A stretch of 64,000 nucleotides of DNA from contig PGYE01000001.1 of the NCBI GenBank assembly GCA_002839505.1, positions 647,995 to 711,994 of the forward strand, given 5' to 3'. The notes under the pieces were generated by a model, which saw nothing but the letters and a program-made list of their open reading frames with translations, did no database searches and was not told where the DNA came from. Positions 9,272 through 17,537 of this stretch are shown here, one piece after another. The translations under genes and the position numbers were made by a program. The stretch is from Candidatus Peregrinibacteria bacterium HGW-Peregrinibacteria-1 (GTDB lineage Bacteria > Patescibacteriota > Gracilibacteria > UBA1369 > LOWO2-01-FULL-3). Every line of letters begins with the position of its first letter. Within the stretch, counting starts at the first letter, position 1.

Positions 9272-11146
9272 TTATTTGCAATCCACCGCAGTCACCATCC
9301 CAACTGAGCCATTCCCGATCGTAGCCCTAACAGTTTTTACATCTTCCGTAAGAGCATTTGGCGGCAGAATAACATCAGTAAAGTAATTCTCTGGCGAACC
9401 AAACAACGGATAATTCATATAACTTTCAATATATAGAGAACCAGTCATAAAAGGCTTCAAATCACGCAAAGTCGTCATCGATTCACTCCAAAACTGCTCA
9501 TATGATAACCCTCTCTCAAATGCAGTTGACCAATCTATCCAATATGGAGCCGACACCGCTGTTCGAGGATCCTCACCGTCGTATATGAGGCTAATACCCG
9601 TGACAACACCCGTATTATTTGCAATACGAGGTATTTTCACATGAAGATATTCCATCCCATCAAATGACTTCACCTCACATGGCTTATACAGCAGTGCACT
9701 CAAAACATCAGGATTAATATTTGGCAGTGTGCTTTCCGGGAGCAGCACCTCCCCTTCAATAGGCAGCGTAAATATCGGCTCAATATCGGTCGGAATTAAA
9801 ACTTCAACCTCAACTGGCGCCAGCTCTAAAATAAAATCTAATGCTGCACTGAAATCCAATTCCACATCCACAACTTCAGTTTGTACCACATCTCCACTCT
9901 GGCCATGCAATAATTCGAGCTTAAAAGAATAGTATTTGCCACTTTCCCATGAATCATTAGACCTGATACACCAGTGTTTATCCTCCCCACAGCCCCCACC
10001 TGGGCCAGAAAAATTAACCCAAGTAATATTTGCATCGCTAACCAAGGTATATGGACTTGAAGAGGTTTTTTTCACGCTGAATCTCCATGAAGGACTTCCT
10101 GAAAAATTAGTCACAACACCATCCTGTAAGAGCTTTTGCTGATCAACATTCCAAGACGCATATAGTTTGTTACTACTATCTTTCTCAACGGTGAAATCAA
10201 AGAAATAATCTTCCTCCACTGCTACCTCCTCTTCAGGCTCATCAATCGGCTGATGTTCACTGCCACCCGGACGAGCATCACTAAGCTCAATCCACGCTAT
10301 ATGATAATTCTCCGTACTGGAATCATCGGCCCAATCATCAAGCAAACTCAAACTTCTATCCGAACGATATTTAACAACATACGGCTTTTCAGAGTCCATT
10401 GTTGACTGCTCCCAAAAGCTCATCACTTTATGGTCGCACGCCTTGATCTGATTTACAATTCCCTCCTTACTCTTAAACCCAAACTGATGCCATCCCGCAC
10501 CCGCCTCACAAATATCAAACTGACTGCCAGCACCATTCCATGACGGAACAACATTAGCCGCTTTGACATCGTAAGCCTCCGTATCCTTCATATGAATAAT
10601 TACGAAAGCCTTACCCGCCGGCACAACAACCTTCGACAAATCATCTTCATTGTTGTAATACCGTCTGACCACTCTTACACCATCCACAAACTCCCTATAA
10701 TAGGTATTATCCGACATCTTCCACAAATCCTCCGAAGCATCATAATATGCCAAGACTACCGCCTCCGCACTTGGATTCAATTTCTTTGCCACCTGTGCAA
10801 AGGAAGTTTCCGTCTCAACATAAACAAAATCCAGCCCTCTACTGCTTGGATTAAACGGCAGCGCCTGCAAATCACTATTACCCCTTTCAGCTTTCAATAT
10901 ATTCCAGGCTATAATATCAGGCCCATTAAAACCCAAAAAACTATAAGCCGAACTACCTCTCAAAATAACTTCACGATCCAGTAGCCCTTGAAAACTACTT
11001 CCAGACTCCGGCACCAACTCCGGCGGACTACTCTTGTCATTATCCGTCAGGAGCCAATAACCGAGCGCAAGTATTACAACCAAGCCCAGTAATGATATTC
11101 TCCACCCCCACGCCTTATCAGTCTTATTGCTTATTGTATCATTCAT
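9272..11146 (-). CDS. predicted surface-anchored protein, paralog B
   Basis: N-terminal TM; SPPELVPESGSSFQGLLDREV, SFLGF, NPSAEAVVLAYYDA, VPAGKA, GWHQFGF. Confidence 0.7.
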   Translation of the reverse strand: MNDTISNKTDKAWGWRISLLGLVVILALGYWLLTDNDKSSPPELVPESGSSFQGLLDREVILRGSSAYSFLGFNGPDIIAWNILKAERGNSDLQALPFNPSSRGLDFVYVETETSFAQVAKKLNPSAEAVVLAYYDASEDLWKMSDNTYYREFVDGVRVVRRYYNNEDDLSKVVVPAGKAFVIIHMKDTEAYDVKAANVVPSWNGAGSQFDICEAGAGWHQFGFKSKEGIVNQIKACDHKVMSFWEQSTMDSEKPYVVKYRSDRSLSLLDDWADDSSTENYHIAWIELSDARPGGSEHQPIDEPEEEVAVEEDYFFDFTVEKDSSNKLYASWNVDQQKLLQDGVVTNFSGSPSWRFSVKKTSSSPYTLVSDANITWVNFSGPGGGCGEDKHWCIRSNDSWESGKYYSFKLELLHGQSGDVVQTEVVDVELDFSAALDFILELAPVEVEVLIPTDIEPIFTLPIEGEVLLPESTLPNINPDVLSALLYKPCEVKSFDGMEYLHVKIPRIANNTGVVTGISLIYDGEDPRTAVSAPYWIDWSTAFERGLSYEQFWSESMTTLRDLKPFMTGSLYIESYMNYPLFGSPENYFTDVILPPNALTEDVKTVRATIGNGSVGMVTAVDCK

Positions 11147-11182
11147 ATACTTCTTCTTTTATTTTTATTTTTTTTGAAACGA

Positions 11183-13258
11183 CTAAAGCGGCAGGTCTCG
11201 TCCAGCACCAAAATCATTGAGTTCAAGATTGACGCTGGGCATATCTAACGAGGTGAAAATCTCATTTAATTCTTCAGTTGCAAGACCCAACTCTCCAATT
11301 TCCATGTCCGATAGCGCTCCACCACTAGCATCAATCTGCCCTACGACACTATTGATACTCGATAGCGCCCCCATCAAACTTGAAATTTCATCTTGTGTAA
11401 GATCATCCATGCTATTGGTTATAACAGTCGACACCTGCTCATCAAGCTGTGTCAAACCATCAATTACCCCAAATCGACTCTCCGGATAATAGTTAAGCGG
11501 CGAAATCACCTCTACCCACTCTCGATGAATTTCACCCTTATAATCAACAATATCTCTTATTGTCACATCAGGCTTCAGTAAATCATTAATATCAATACCA
11601 TCAACCGGCCTAACTGGATCAGTTAAACCTCCCGCGTCATTGTCAGGTCCCACAGAGTCTGTTCCACCATTGGCACCATCAGCTTCCGCCGCCACACACT
11701 TGACCAGCTTCACTACATAACTATTCCTGTCAAACATTGAAAACAAATTGTACTGCATCCCATCCATATCAAGCTTAATATCAGCTCGGGGATTAGCTAA
11801 TGACACCTTGTCACCTCCATCCCGAGCATTACTCACATCGGCTATATAGTCACGCCCCTCTGAATCTACTACATAAACAGAACTACCTAGATATGGTGAC
11901 TCCAAAGGGAAGAGACCACCCTCAATCAACTCCACCACACCATCAAATGTACTACAATAAGCCTCGTCTCTGATAATTTCTAACGAATTACCACTAGCAA
12001 GCATCTCATTAATATTCGCAAAAACTGTTTCCTCGCCATCAACCACAGCCTTCAACCTCAAATTATTATTGGCTTTTCCATATTTCACATCTTCACCCTC
12101 AAGGGCAAAATCCACGAAATAGCTTACAATACGAGGATCACTGTTGTTAGACCTTACGCCAAACGGTAGTGCCACCCAGCTGGTTCCAACTTTTTCTTCA
12201 AGTACCCATTCAACACTACTCAACTCCATTTCCTCAGGCGCCGTCAAGGTCCAAGTCGCATATGGATATTTGTTACCACTATATTCGAATTTGAAACTTG
12301 AAACACCAAATTCCTCCGGCTCCGGCAACACACCCCCGTCAACCGTTGACCCCAAATTAATCCACGCCACATAAAATCCGTCACCAACATCATCTTCAAT
12401 TGCCTTCTGTAAATCAGTAAATCTATACCCTTTCAAGTAAGGATTTTCAGAATCAACAGTAGTCTGAGGCCATACACTACGCACCCTAGTACTACAATCA
12501 CTCAAAGCATCATACAGTGAATCCAGACCAGAGTGACCTACCTGATACCACCCATCAACATTACTGGCATTACAAATATCAAACCGCAATGAGTCCTGTG
12601 ACGGAGACATCTTGGCGCTCTTCATGTCAAAAACCTGGGTATCCTTTAAATGAATGATTGCATAGGCCTTACCAGCCGGGACCACCACCTCATCAAGATC
12701 ATCATGCTGATATTTTTTTGCAACAACCTGATCTGTACCATTACTCAACCTCTTAGTTGTCGAATAATAATCGTTATCAGTCATTTTCCACAGCCCAAAC
12801 TTAGCTCCATTCGTTGCTGTTCCACCGGCTGCATCCCAATATGCCACTACCACCGCTTCCGCACTTGGATTCATGTTCTTGACTATCTCCTCAAAAGTCG
12901 TATCTCGTTCAACATAAAGAAAATCTATGCCCCGACTATTGCCATTATATGGCAACGGAATAGGAGAGACATTTGCGTCTCCTTTATCCTCAACAAGTTC
13001 CCTCCATGCATCCTTATCATCATTATCAAAACCCAAAAACACCTTGGTGCTACCACCTTGAAGCAAGACCTCTCGATCAAGCAGCCCCTGATATCCAGCG
13101 CTGTCAGCATCCGGAGCCAGAGATGGCGGAGAGTCCAATTTGTCGGGCATAAACAAGTACACCCCTCCTGCAACCAGGAAGAATGAGCCCAAGACAGTCA
13201 TTGCCCAGGCCGCCAAACGATCATGTTTCGATGGCTTTTTTATTGCGTTTTCATTCAT
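11183..13258 (-). CDS. predicted surface-anchored protein, paralog C
   Basis: N-terminal TM; SPPSLAPDADSAGYQGLLDREVLLQGGS, FLGFDNDDKDAW, NPSAEAVVVAYWDA, VPAGKAYAIIHLKDT. Confidence 0.7.
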   Translation of the reverse strand: MNENAIKKPSKHDRLAAWAMTVLGSFFLVAGGVYLFMPDKLDSPPSLAPDADSAGYQGLLDREVLLQGGSTKVFLGFDNDDKDAWRELVEDKGDANVSPIPLPYNGNSRGIDFLYVERDTTFEEIVKNMNPSAEAVVVAYWDAAGGTATNGAKFGLWKMTDNDYYSTTKRLSNGTDQVVAKKYQHDDLDEVVVPAGKAYAIIHLKDTQVFDMKSAKMSPSQDSLRFDICNASNVDGWYQVGHSGLDSLYDALSDCSTRVRSVWPQTTVDSENPYLKGYRFTDLQKAIEDDVGDGFYVAWINLGSTVDGGVLPEPEEFGVSSFKFEYSGNKYPYATWTLTAPEEMELSSVEWVLEEKVGTSWVALPFGVRSNNSDPRIVSYFVDFALEGEDVKYGKANNNLRLKAVVDGEETVFANINEMLASGNSLEIIRDEAYCSTFDGVVELIEGGLFPLESPYLGSSVYVVDSEGRDYIADVSNARDGGDKVSLANPRADIKLDMDGMQYNLFSMFDRNSYVVKLVKCVAAEADGANGGTDSVGPDNDAGGLTDPVRPVDGIDINDLLKPDVTIRDIVDYKGEIHREWVEVISPLNYYPESRFGVIDGLTQLDEQVSTVITNSMDDLTQDEISSLMGALSSINSVVGQIDASGGALSDMEIGELGLATEELNEIFTSLDMPSVNLELNDFGAGRDLPL

Positions 13259-13339
13259 TTTTGTTTTGATTAATGCATTAAATAATCATAGCATTGTAGC
13301 ACAAAAAGAAGAAAAACGCTAGCCTCAAAGACACAAAAA

Positions 13340-13363
13340 GAGCGCCATCATCAGATGACGCTC
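13340..13363 (-). terminator. intrinsic terminator-like hairpin after the Thr-repeat gene
   Basis: gagcgccatc-atca-gatgacgctc, 9 of 10 bp paired. Confidence 0.6.
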
Positions 13364-13385
13364 ACTAAAGATTCAATTCTCAAAC

Positions 13386-13718
13386 CTACCTCTTTCTCAT
13401 TGCACCAATCAAAACCGCACCACCTACCATCAAGGCCCACACGCCCGGTCCACTCACCGGCAAACTCGGAGGCGTTGTAGTTGTCGTGGTCGGAGTAGTT
13501 GTCGTGGTCGGAGTAGTTGTCGTGGTCGGAGTAGTTGTCGTAGTGGTAGTGGTTGTCGTCGGAGTCGTTGAAGGATCATCGTCCTCAGCACCGGTCAGAC
13601 TTGGGGGGCTACTATCAAAAGGCGATTCAATGTCAGGATTAGAGTCAACAGCAAACGCCATCGAAGCAAACATCACAGACACAAGCAAACTAAGACTGAA
13701 AAGTTTTATAAGTTTCAT
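13386..13718 (-). CDS. small secreted Thr-rich repeat protein with C-terminal sorting-signal-like tail
   Basis: Signal peptide MKLIKLFSLSLLVSVMFASMAFA; PTTTTT repeats; LPVSGPG + hydrophobic stretch + RKR terminus. Confidence 0.75.
   Translation of the reverse strand: MKLIKLFSLSLLVSVMFASMAFAVDSNPDIESPFDSSPPSLTGAEDDDPSTTPTTTTTTTTTTPTTTTTPTTTTTPTTTTTTPPSLPVSGPGVWALMVGGAVLIGAMRKR
13477..13545 (-). repeat. 18-bp in-frame tandem repeat encoding PTTTTT units
   Basis: gtagttgtcgtggtcgga at 13477, 13495 and 13513, then a degenerate copy. Confidence 0.9.
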
Positions 13719-13855
13719 AGGAAAGTTGAAAGATTACACAACAAATTTAACACATTCACCCCTGAATGCAAACGAAACTTGCACATTCACGGCATCGACA
13801 ATCACAATAACACTGGCGTAAATTTCTCTTTATTGTCTTGCTCCAGGGGGAATAC

Positions 13856-13884
13856 TTGACAATGACCGCAAGATTAATTACCTT
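13856..13884 (+). promoter_or_regulatory. promoter of tRNA pair
   Basis: TTGACA -17 nt- TACCTT, ~19 nt before the first tRNA. Confidence 0.6.
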
Positions 13885-13902
13885 AGCACAGCAATAATTT
13901 GA

Positions 13903-13977
13903 CGCGGGGTAGAGCAGTGGCAGCTCGTCGGGCTCATAACCCGGAGGTCGAAGGTTCGAATCCTTCCCCCGCAACCA
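13903..13977 (+). tRNA. tRNA-fMet (CAT), CCA encoded
   Basis: Cloverleaf; C1-A72 mismatch; GGG/CCC anticodon-stem pairs typical of initiators; GTTCGAAT; ACCA end. Confidence 0.9.
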
Positions 13978-13990
13978 ACAAACATCCTTC

Positions 13991-14067
13991 GTCAGGGTAG
14001 CTCAGTTGGTGAGAGCGCCGGATTCATAACCCGGAGGTCGGGAGTTCAAATCTCCCCCTTGACACCA
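13991..14067 (+). tRNA. tRNA with CAT anticodon (elongator Met or lysidine Ile2), CCA encoded
   Basis: GTCAGGG/CCTTGAC acceptor, ttCATaa loop, GTTCAAAT T-loop, CCA. Confidence 0.85.
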
Positions 14068-14080
14068 ACACATCGAGCAA

Positions 14081-14479
14081 CTATTCACCAAAGATAAAAT
14101 TCTTCCATTTTTTTGGGTTGCTATCATCTTGGTACCTAGCGACATTTACCTGTTCTTCAACGGGATCTATATAGTTTTGATCCGCCGCAACCACTATTAC
14201 CTCCTCTCCGGGATTGATAAGCCCAAAATTTTGTTTAGCAATTTTATCGGCATACTCCGTAGAGATATAATAAAGAAAATCCTCATTCTTTTGCTGATTC
14301 GCTTTTTCTAACAGCTGATTCTCCGCCTCAAACAAAGCAATATGCTTATCCACCTGATATCCTCGATATGCATTTAAGGACAGAGAATAAATCAAATAAG
14401 CCACAACGAAAAGCTCCACAATCATCAACAGTTTAGTCCCACCCGATATTTTAGTATCACTACTATGCATACAATTCAA
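14081..14479 (-). CDS. FtsB/DivIC-like septum formation protein
   Basis: Single TM followed by coiled coil and ...YADKIAKQNFGLINPGEEVIVV. Confidence 0.75.
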   Translation of the reverse strand: MNCMHSSDTKISGGTKLLMIVELFVVAYLIYSLSLNAYRGYQVDKHIALFEAENQLLEKANQQKNEDFLYYISTEYADKIAKQNFGLINPGEEVIVVAADQNYIDPVEEQVNVARYQDDSNPKKWKNFIFGE

Positions 14480-14540
14480 AATTTAAGCATTCAAAAAATA
14501 GCAAAAATCCTATAAACTCACCAGTATATTTATCAAATAC

Positions 14541-15833
14541 ATGTTTCCTCAAAATATACATTTCATCGGAATCGGCGGCATCGGCGTCTCAGCAATTGCC
14601 AAAATGCTTAAAGAACAGGGCGTCATTATATCCGGCTCCGACACCACCAAAAGCGCAATTACCGAAGAAATCGAACAACAAGGAGTACCGATCACTTATA
14701 GCCACAAATCCACAAACATACTTGATGCCCACGAGATGGTTATCTATTCCCCAGCCGTTCCTCCCGAAAACCCTGAGCTCCAAGAAGCCCAGAAAAGAAA
14801 TATTCCGACACTTTCATATCCCCAAGCCCTCGGAAAGCTGACCGAAAGCCATTTTACTGTCGCAATTGCCGGCACTCATGGGAAATCAACAACCACCGCA
14901 ATGCTATCGCTGATCGCCATCCAAGCCCAATTGGAGCCCAACATCATCATCGGCACCAAAATCCGAGAAATCGGCAACCAAAACTATAAAACGGGAGAAT
15001 CCAACCTCCTTATTATTGAAGCCTGCGAATACAAAGAATCATTTCAATATCTCCAACCTGACATCTTGGCAATCACCAACATCGAACCTGACCACCTCGA
15101 CTACTACCAGACAGCAGAAAACTACTATCGTGCCTTCAAAAAAATCATGATCCGTACCGCTGAAACCGGAAAAATCTTCTTAAGCCCCAACCAAAAATTA
15201 CCTAAAGAACTCAGCGACCTCGAAAAAATAATCCAACAGGCCCCAATAATTGACAATGAACTAGCCATCCCCGGAGAATTCAACCGCCACAACGCCTCAC
15301 TTGCGGCCGCCGTTGCGCTAAAACTCGGAGCAACCACCGAAGACATCGCCACGACCCTCAAGCAGTACAACGGGAGCTGGCGCCGCATGGAGTACCACGA
15401 CGAAATTTTTCCCGGTACAACCCTAATCGACGACTATGGTCACCACCCCACCGAAATTACTGCCACCATCAACGCCATCAGACAAAGGCATCCAGAAGGG
15501 GAGTTGTTATTGGTATTCCAACCCCACCAATACAGCAGAACCCACCACTTCCTCGAAGAGTTTGCAGAAGCCCTAAGTGCCGCCCCCGTCAGCAAAATCA
15601 TCATCCCCAATATCTATGAAGTCCGAGACAGTCAAAGCTCCATCAACTCTGTATCCGCCCAAACATTAGTCGACAAAATCAATCAAAAAGGAGGCCAGGC
15701 CGAATACGGCGGACCACTCGAACAAACCGCTCAGCACCTCATCAATAACCACCAGAATTATCAAACCATCGTCACCATGGGAGCAGGGGACATCGAAAAC
15801 ATCTACCACCTCCTCAAAGATAGCTCAAAATAA
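14541..15833 (+). CDS. murC: UDP-N-acetylmuramate--L-alanine ligase
   Basis: IHFIGIGGIGVSAIAKML, AGTHGKSTTTAML, DDYGHHPTEI. Confidence 0.95.
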   Translation: MFPQNIHFIGIGGIGVSAIAKMLKEQGVIISGSDTTKSAITEEIEQQGVPITYSHKSTNILDAHEMVIYSPAVPPENPELQEAQKRNIPTLSYPQALGKLTESHFTVAIAGTHGKSTTTAMLSLIAIQAQLEPNIIIGTKIREIGNQNYKTGESNLLIIEACEYKESFQYLQPDILAITNIEPDHLDYYQTAENYYRAFKKIMIRTAETGKIFLSPNQKLPKELSDLEKIIQQAPIIDNELAIPGEFNRHNASLAAAVALKLGATTEDIATTLKQYNGSWRRMEYHDEIFPGTTLIDDYGHHPTEITATINAIRQRHPEGELLLVFQPHQYSRTHHFLEEFAEALSAAPVSKIIIPNIYEVRDSQSSINSVSAQTLVDKINQKGGQAEYGGPLEQTAQHLINNHQNYQTIVTMGAGDIENIYHLLKDSSK

Positions 15834-15835
15834 CA

Positions 15836-17227
15836 CTAGGGATTGACTCTCCATATGGTACCATCCGGGCCGTCCTCGACCTCAACACCATGATTCCTCA
15901 ATTCCTCTCTAAGCTCGTCTGCAAGACTAAAATCTCGGTTTTTTCTCGCCTCTTCGCGCTTTTCAATCATCGCCAGCACCTCGGGTGAAACCTCCGACAC
16001 ATCCGAAACAATAAAGCCCATAACACTGTCGATATTACCCAATAAATCCAAGACGGCACCCGCATCCTCAGCCGTCATTTCATTATCGGAAATCATCACA
16101 TTAACCTTCTTAACCAGCTCAAACACCACCCCCAACGCCCCCGAACTATCGAAGTCATTATCCATACATTCCCTGAATTTCTCCTCAGCATTCCTCAAAA
16201 GATCATCCAGCTTTCCATTCATCACACCCTCACCCTTCACGCCTCGAAGTTTGGCCACAAAATTATCAATTCGCTCAATCGCCGACTTCGCCTGCTGCAA
16301 CAAATCCTCAGAAAAATTCAGAGGATTCCGATAATGAGTCTGCAGGTACATCAATCTTATAACCCTCCCGCTATACAACTCCAACATATCCGACAATGTC
16401 TTAAAATTATTCAAACTCTTGCTCATCTTCTCATTGTCCACATTAAGGAAACCATTGTGTAGCCAGTACTTTGGCGCAGCACCCTCTCCAAAAGCCGATA
16501 CCGACTGCGCCACCTCACATTCGTGATGAGGAAAAAGCAAATCATAACCGCCCGCATGAATATCAAAAGTGCTCCCAAGATGACAATAAGACATCGCGCT
16601 ACACTCAATATGCCAACCAGGCCTTCCCGCTCCCCACGGACTCGGCCAGCTCGGCTCTCCCTCCTTCTCAAATTTCCACAACACAAAATCTTGGGGACTT
16701 CGTTTCGCATCCTTCACCTCAACTCGGCTTCCCATCTGCAAAGAGTCCAAATCCTGCCCCGAAATTTCACCGTAATAAGGATATTTGGCCACATCAAAAT
16801 AAACGCCATCATCCAACACATAAGCAAAGCCTTTTTTATCAAGCTCCTTTATCATCATTATCATATCGTCAATATGCTCTGTCGCCTTCGGGCTAACATC
16901 AGGCGGCATAATGTTTAAAGCCTTATATTGTCTCTTATAATGAGGAATCACCTCATCCGCCAAAGCGGACACACTCACACCTTTTTCCTCAGCGCGTTTT
17001 ATCATTTTATCATCAATATCAGTATAATTACTGACATATTTCACAACATAACCACTATAAACCAGATAACGGCGGATCATATCAAAAACAGTCGCGCTCC
17101 TGCCATGCCCCAAATGCGGCACATCATAAACAGTCGGACCACATAAATACATCCCCACTTTACCCTTCTTCAGCGCCTCAAAATCCACAACTTTTTTATA
17201 CTGCGAACTGAAAATCCTAATACCCAT
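15836..17227 (-). CDS. cysS: cysteinyl-tRNA synthetase
   Basis: MYLCGPTVYDVPHLGHGRSATVFD, GWHIECSAMS, KMSKSLNN. Confidence 0.97.
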   Translation of the reverse strand: MGIRIFSSQYKKVVDFEALKKGKVGMYLCGPTVYDVPHLGHGRSATVFDMIRRYLVYSGYVVKYVSNYTDIDDKMIKRAEEKGVSVSALADEVIPHYKRQYKALNIMPPDVSPKATEHIDDMIMMIKELDKKGFAYVLDDGVYFDVAKYPYYGEISGQDLDSLQMGSRVEVKDAKRSPQDFVLWKFEKEGEPSWPSPWGAGRPGWHIECSAMSYCHLGSTFDIHAGGYDLLFPHHECEVAQSVSAFGEGAAPKYWLHNGFLNVDNEKMSKSLNNFKTLSDMLELYSGRVIRLMYLQTHYRNPLNFSEDLLQQAKSAIERIDNFVAKLRGVKGEGVMNGKLDDLLRNAEEKFRECMDNDFDSSGALGVVFELVKKVNVMISDNEMTAEDAGAVLDLLGNIDSVMGFIVSDVSEVSPEVLAMIEKREEARKNRDFSLADELREELRNHGVEVEDGPDGTIWRVNP

Positions 17228-17517
17228 TACAATATTTGTTTAATTAAATTGACAATAAGATCAATTACAATCAAAGCAATCAGCGGAGAAAGATCAAACA
17301 TTCCTATTCTATGCGGAAACATCTGAAAAAACCTCAAAACCGGCCCAACCACTGAATCCAAAAATGCCTCAATATTTGCATTAACATTTCTACCTCCCAT
17401 CCTCACCCAAGATAAAATTATCTTCGCTATGATCATCCAACTGACAATATTTGCCAAAGTGATCAAGAAAACCTTTAGATACTCCAAATACATAAGTAGT
17501 AAAATTAATACCCTCAA
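17227..17517 (-). CDS. YggT-family membrane protein
   Basis: Two hydrophobic segments; SWVRMGGRNVNANIEAFLDSVVGPVLRFFQ. Confidence 0.8.
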   Translation of the reverse strand: MRVLILLLMYLEYLKVFLITLANIVSWMIIAKIILSWVRMGGRNVNANIEAFLDSVVGPVLRFFQMFPHRIGMFDLSPLIALIVIDLIVNLIKQIL

Positions 17518-17537
17518 ATGCTACCACACCTCCAACT

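Noticed and set aside
12650-13186. 178-aa plus-strand ORF
   Set aside because: Antisense within paralog C; low-complexity I/H/N-rich shadow ORF. The same applies to 10592..10984, 17760..18395, 24841..25551 and 57071..57676
13486-13821. Val-rich plus-strand ORF
   Set aside because: Antisense translation of the Thr-repeat gene
13756-13974. 72-aa minus-strand ORF
   Set aside because: Runs antisense through tRNA-fMet and its promoter
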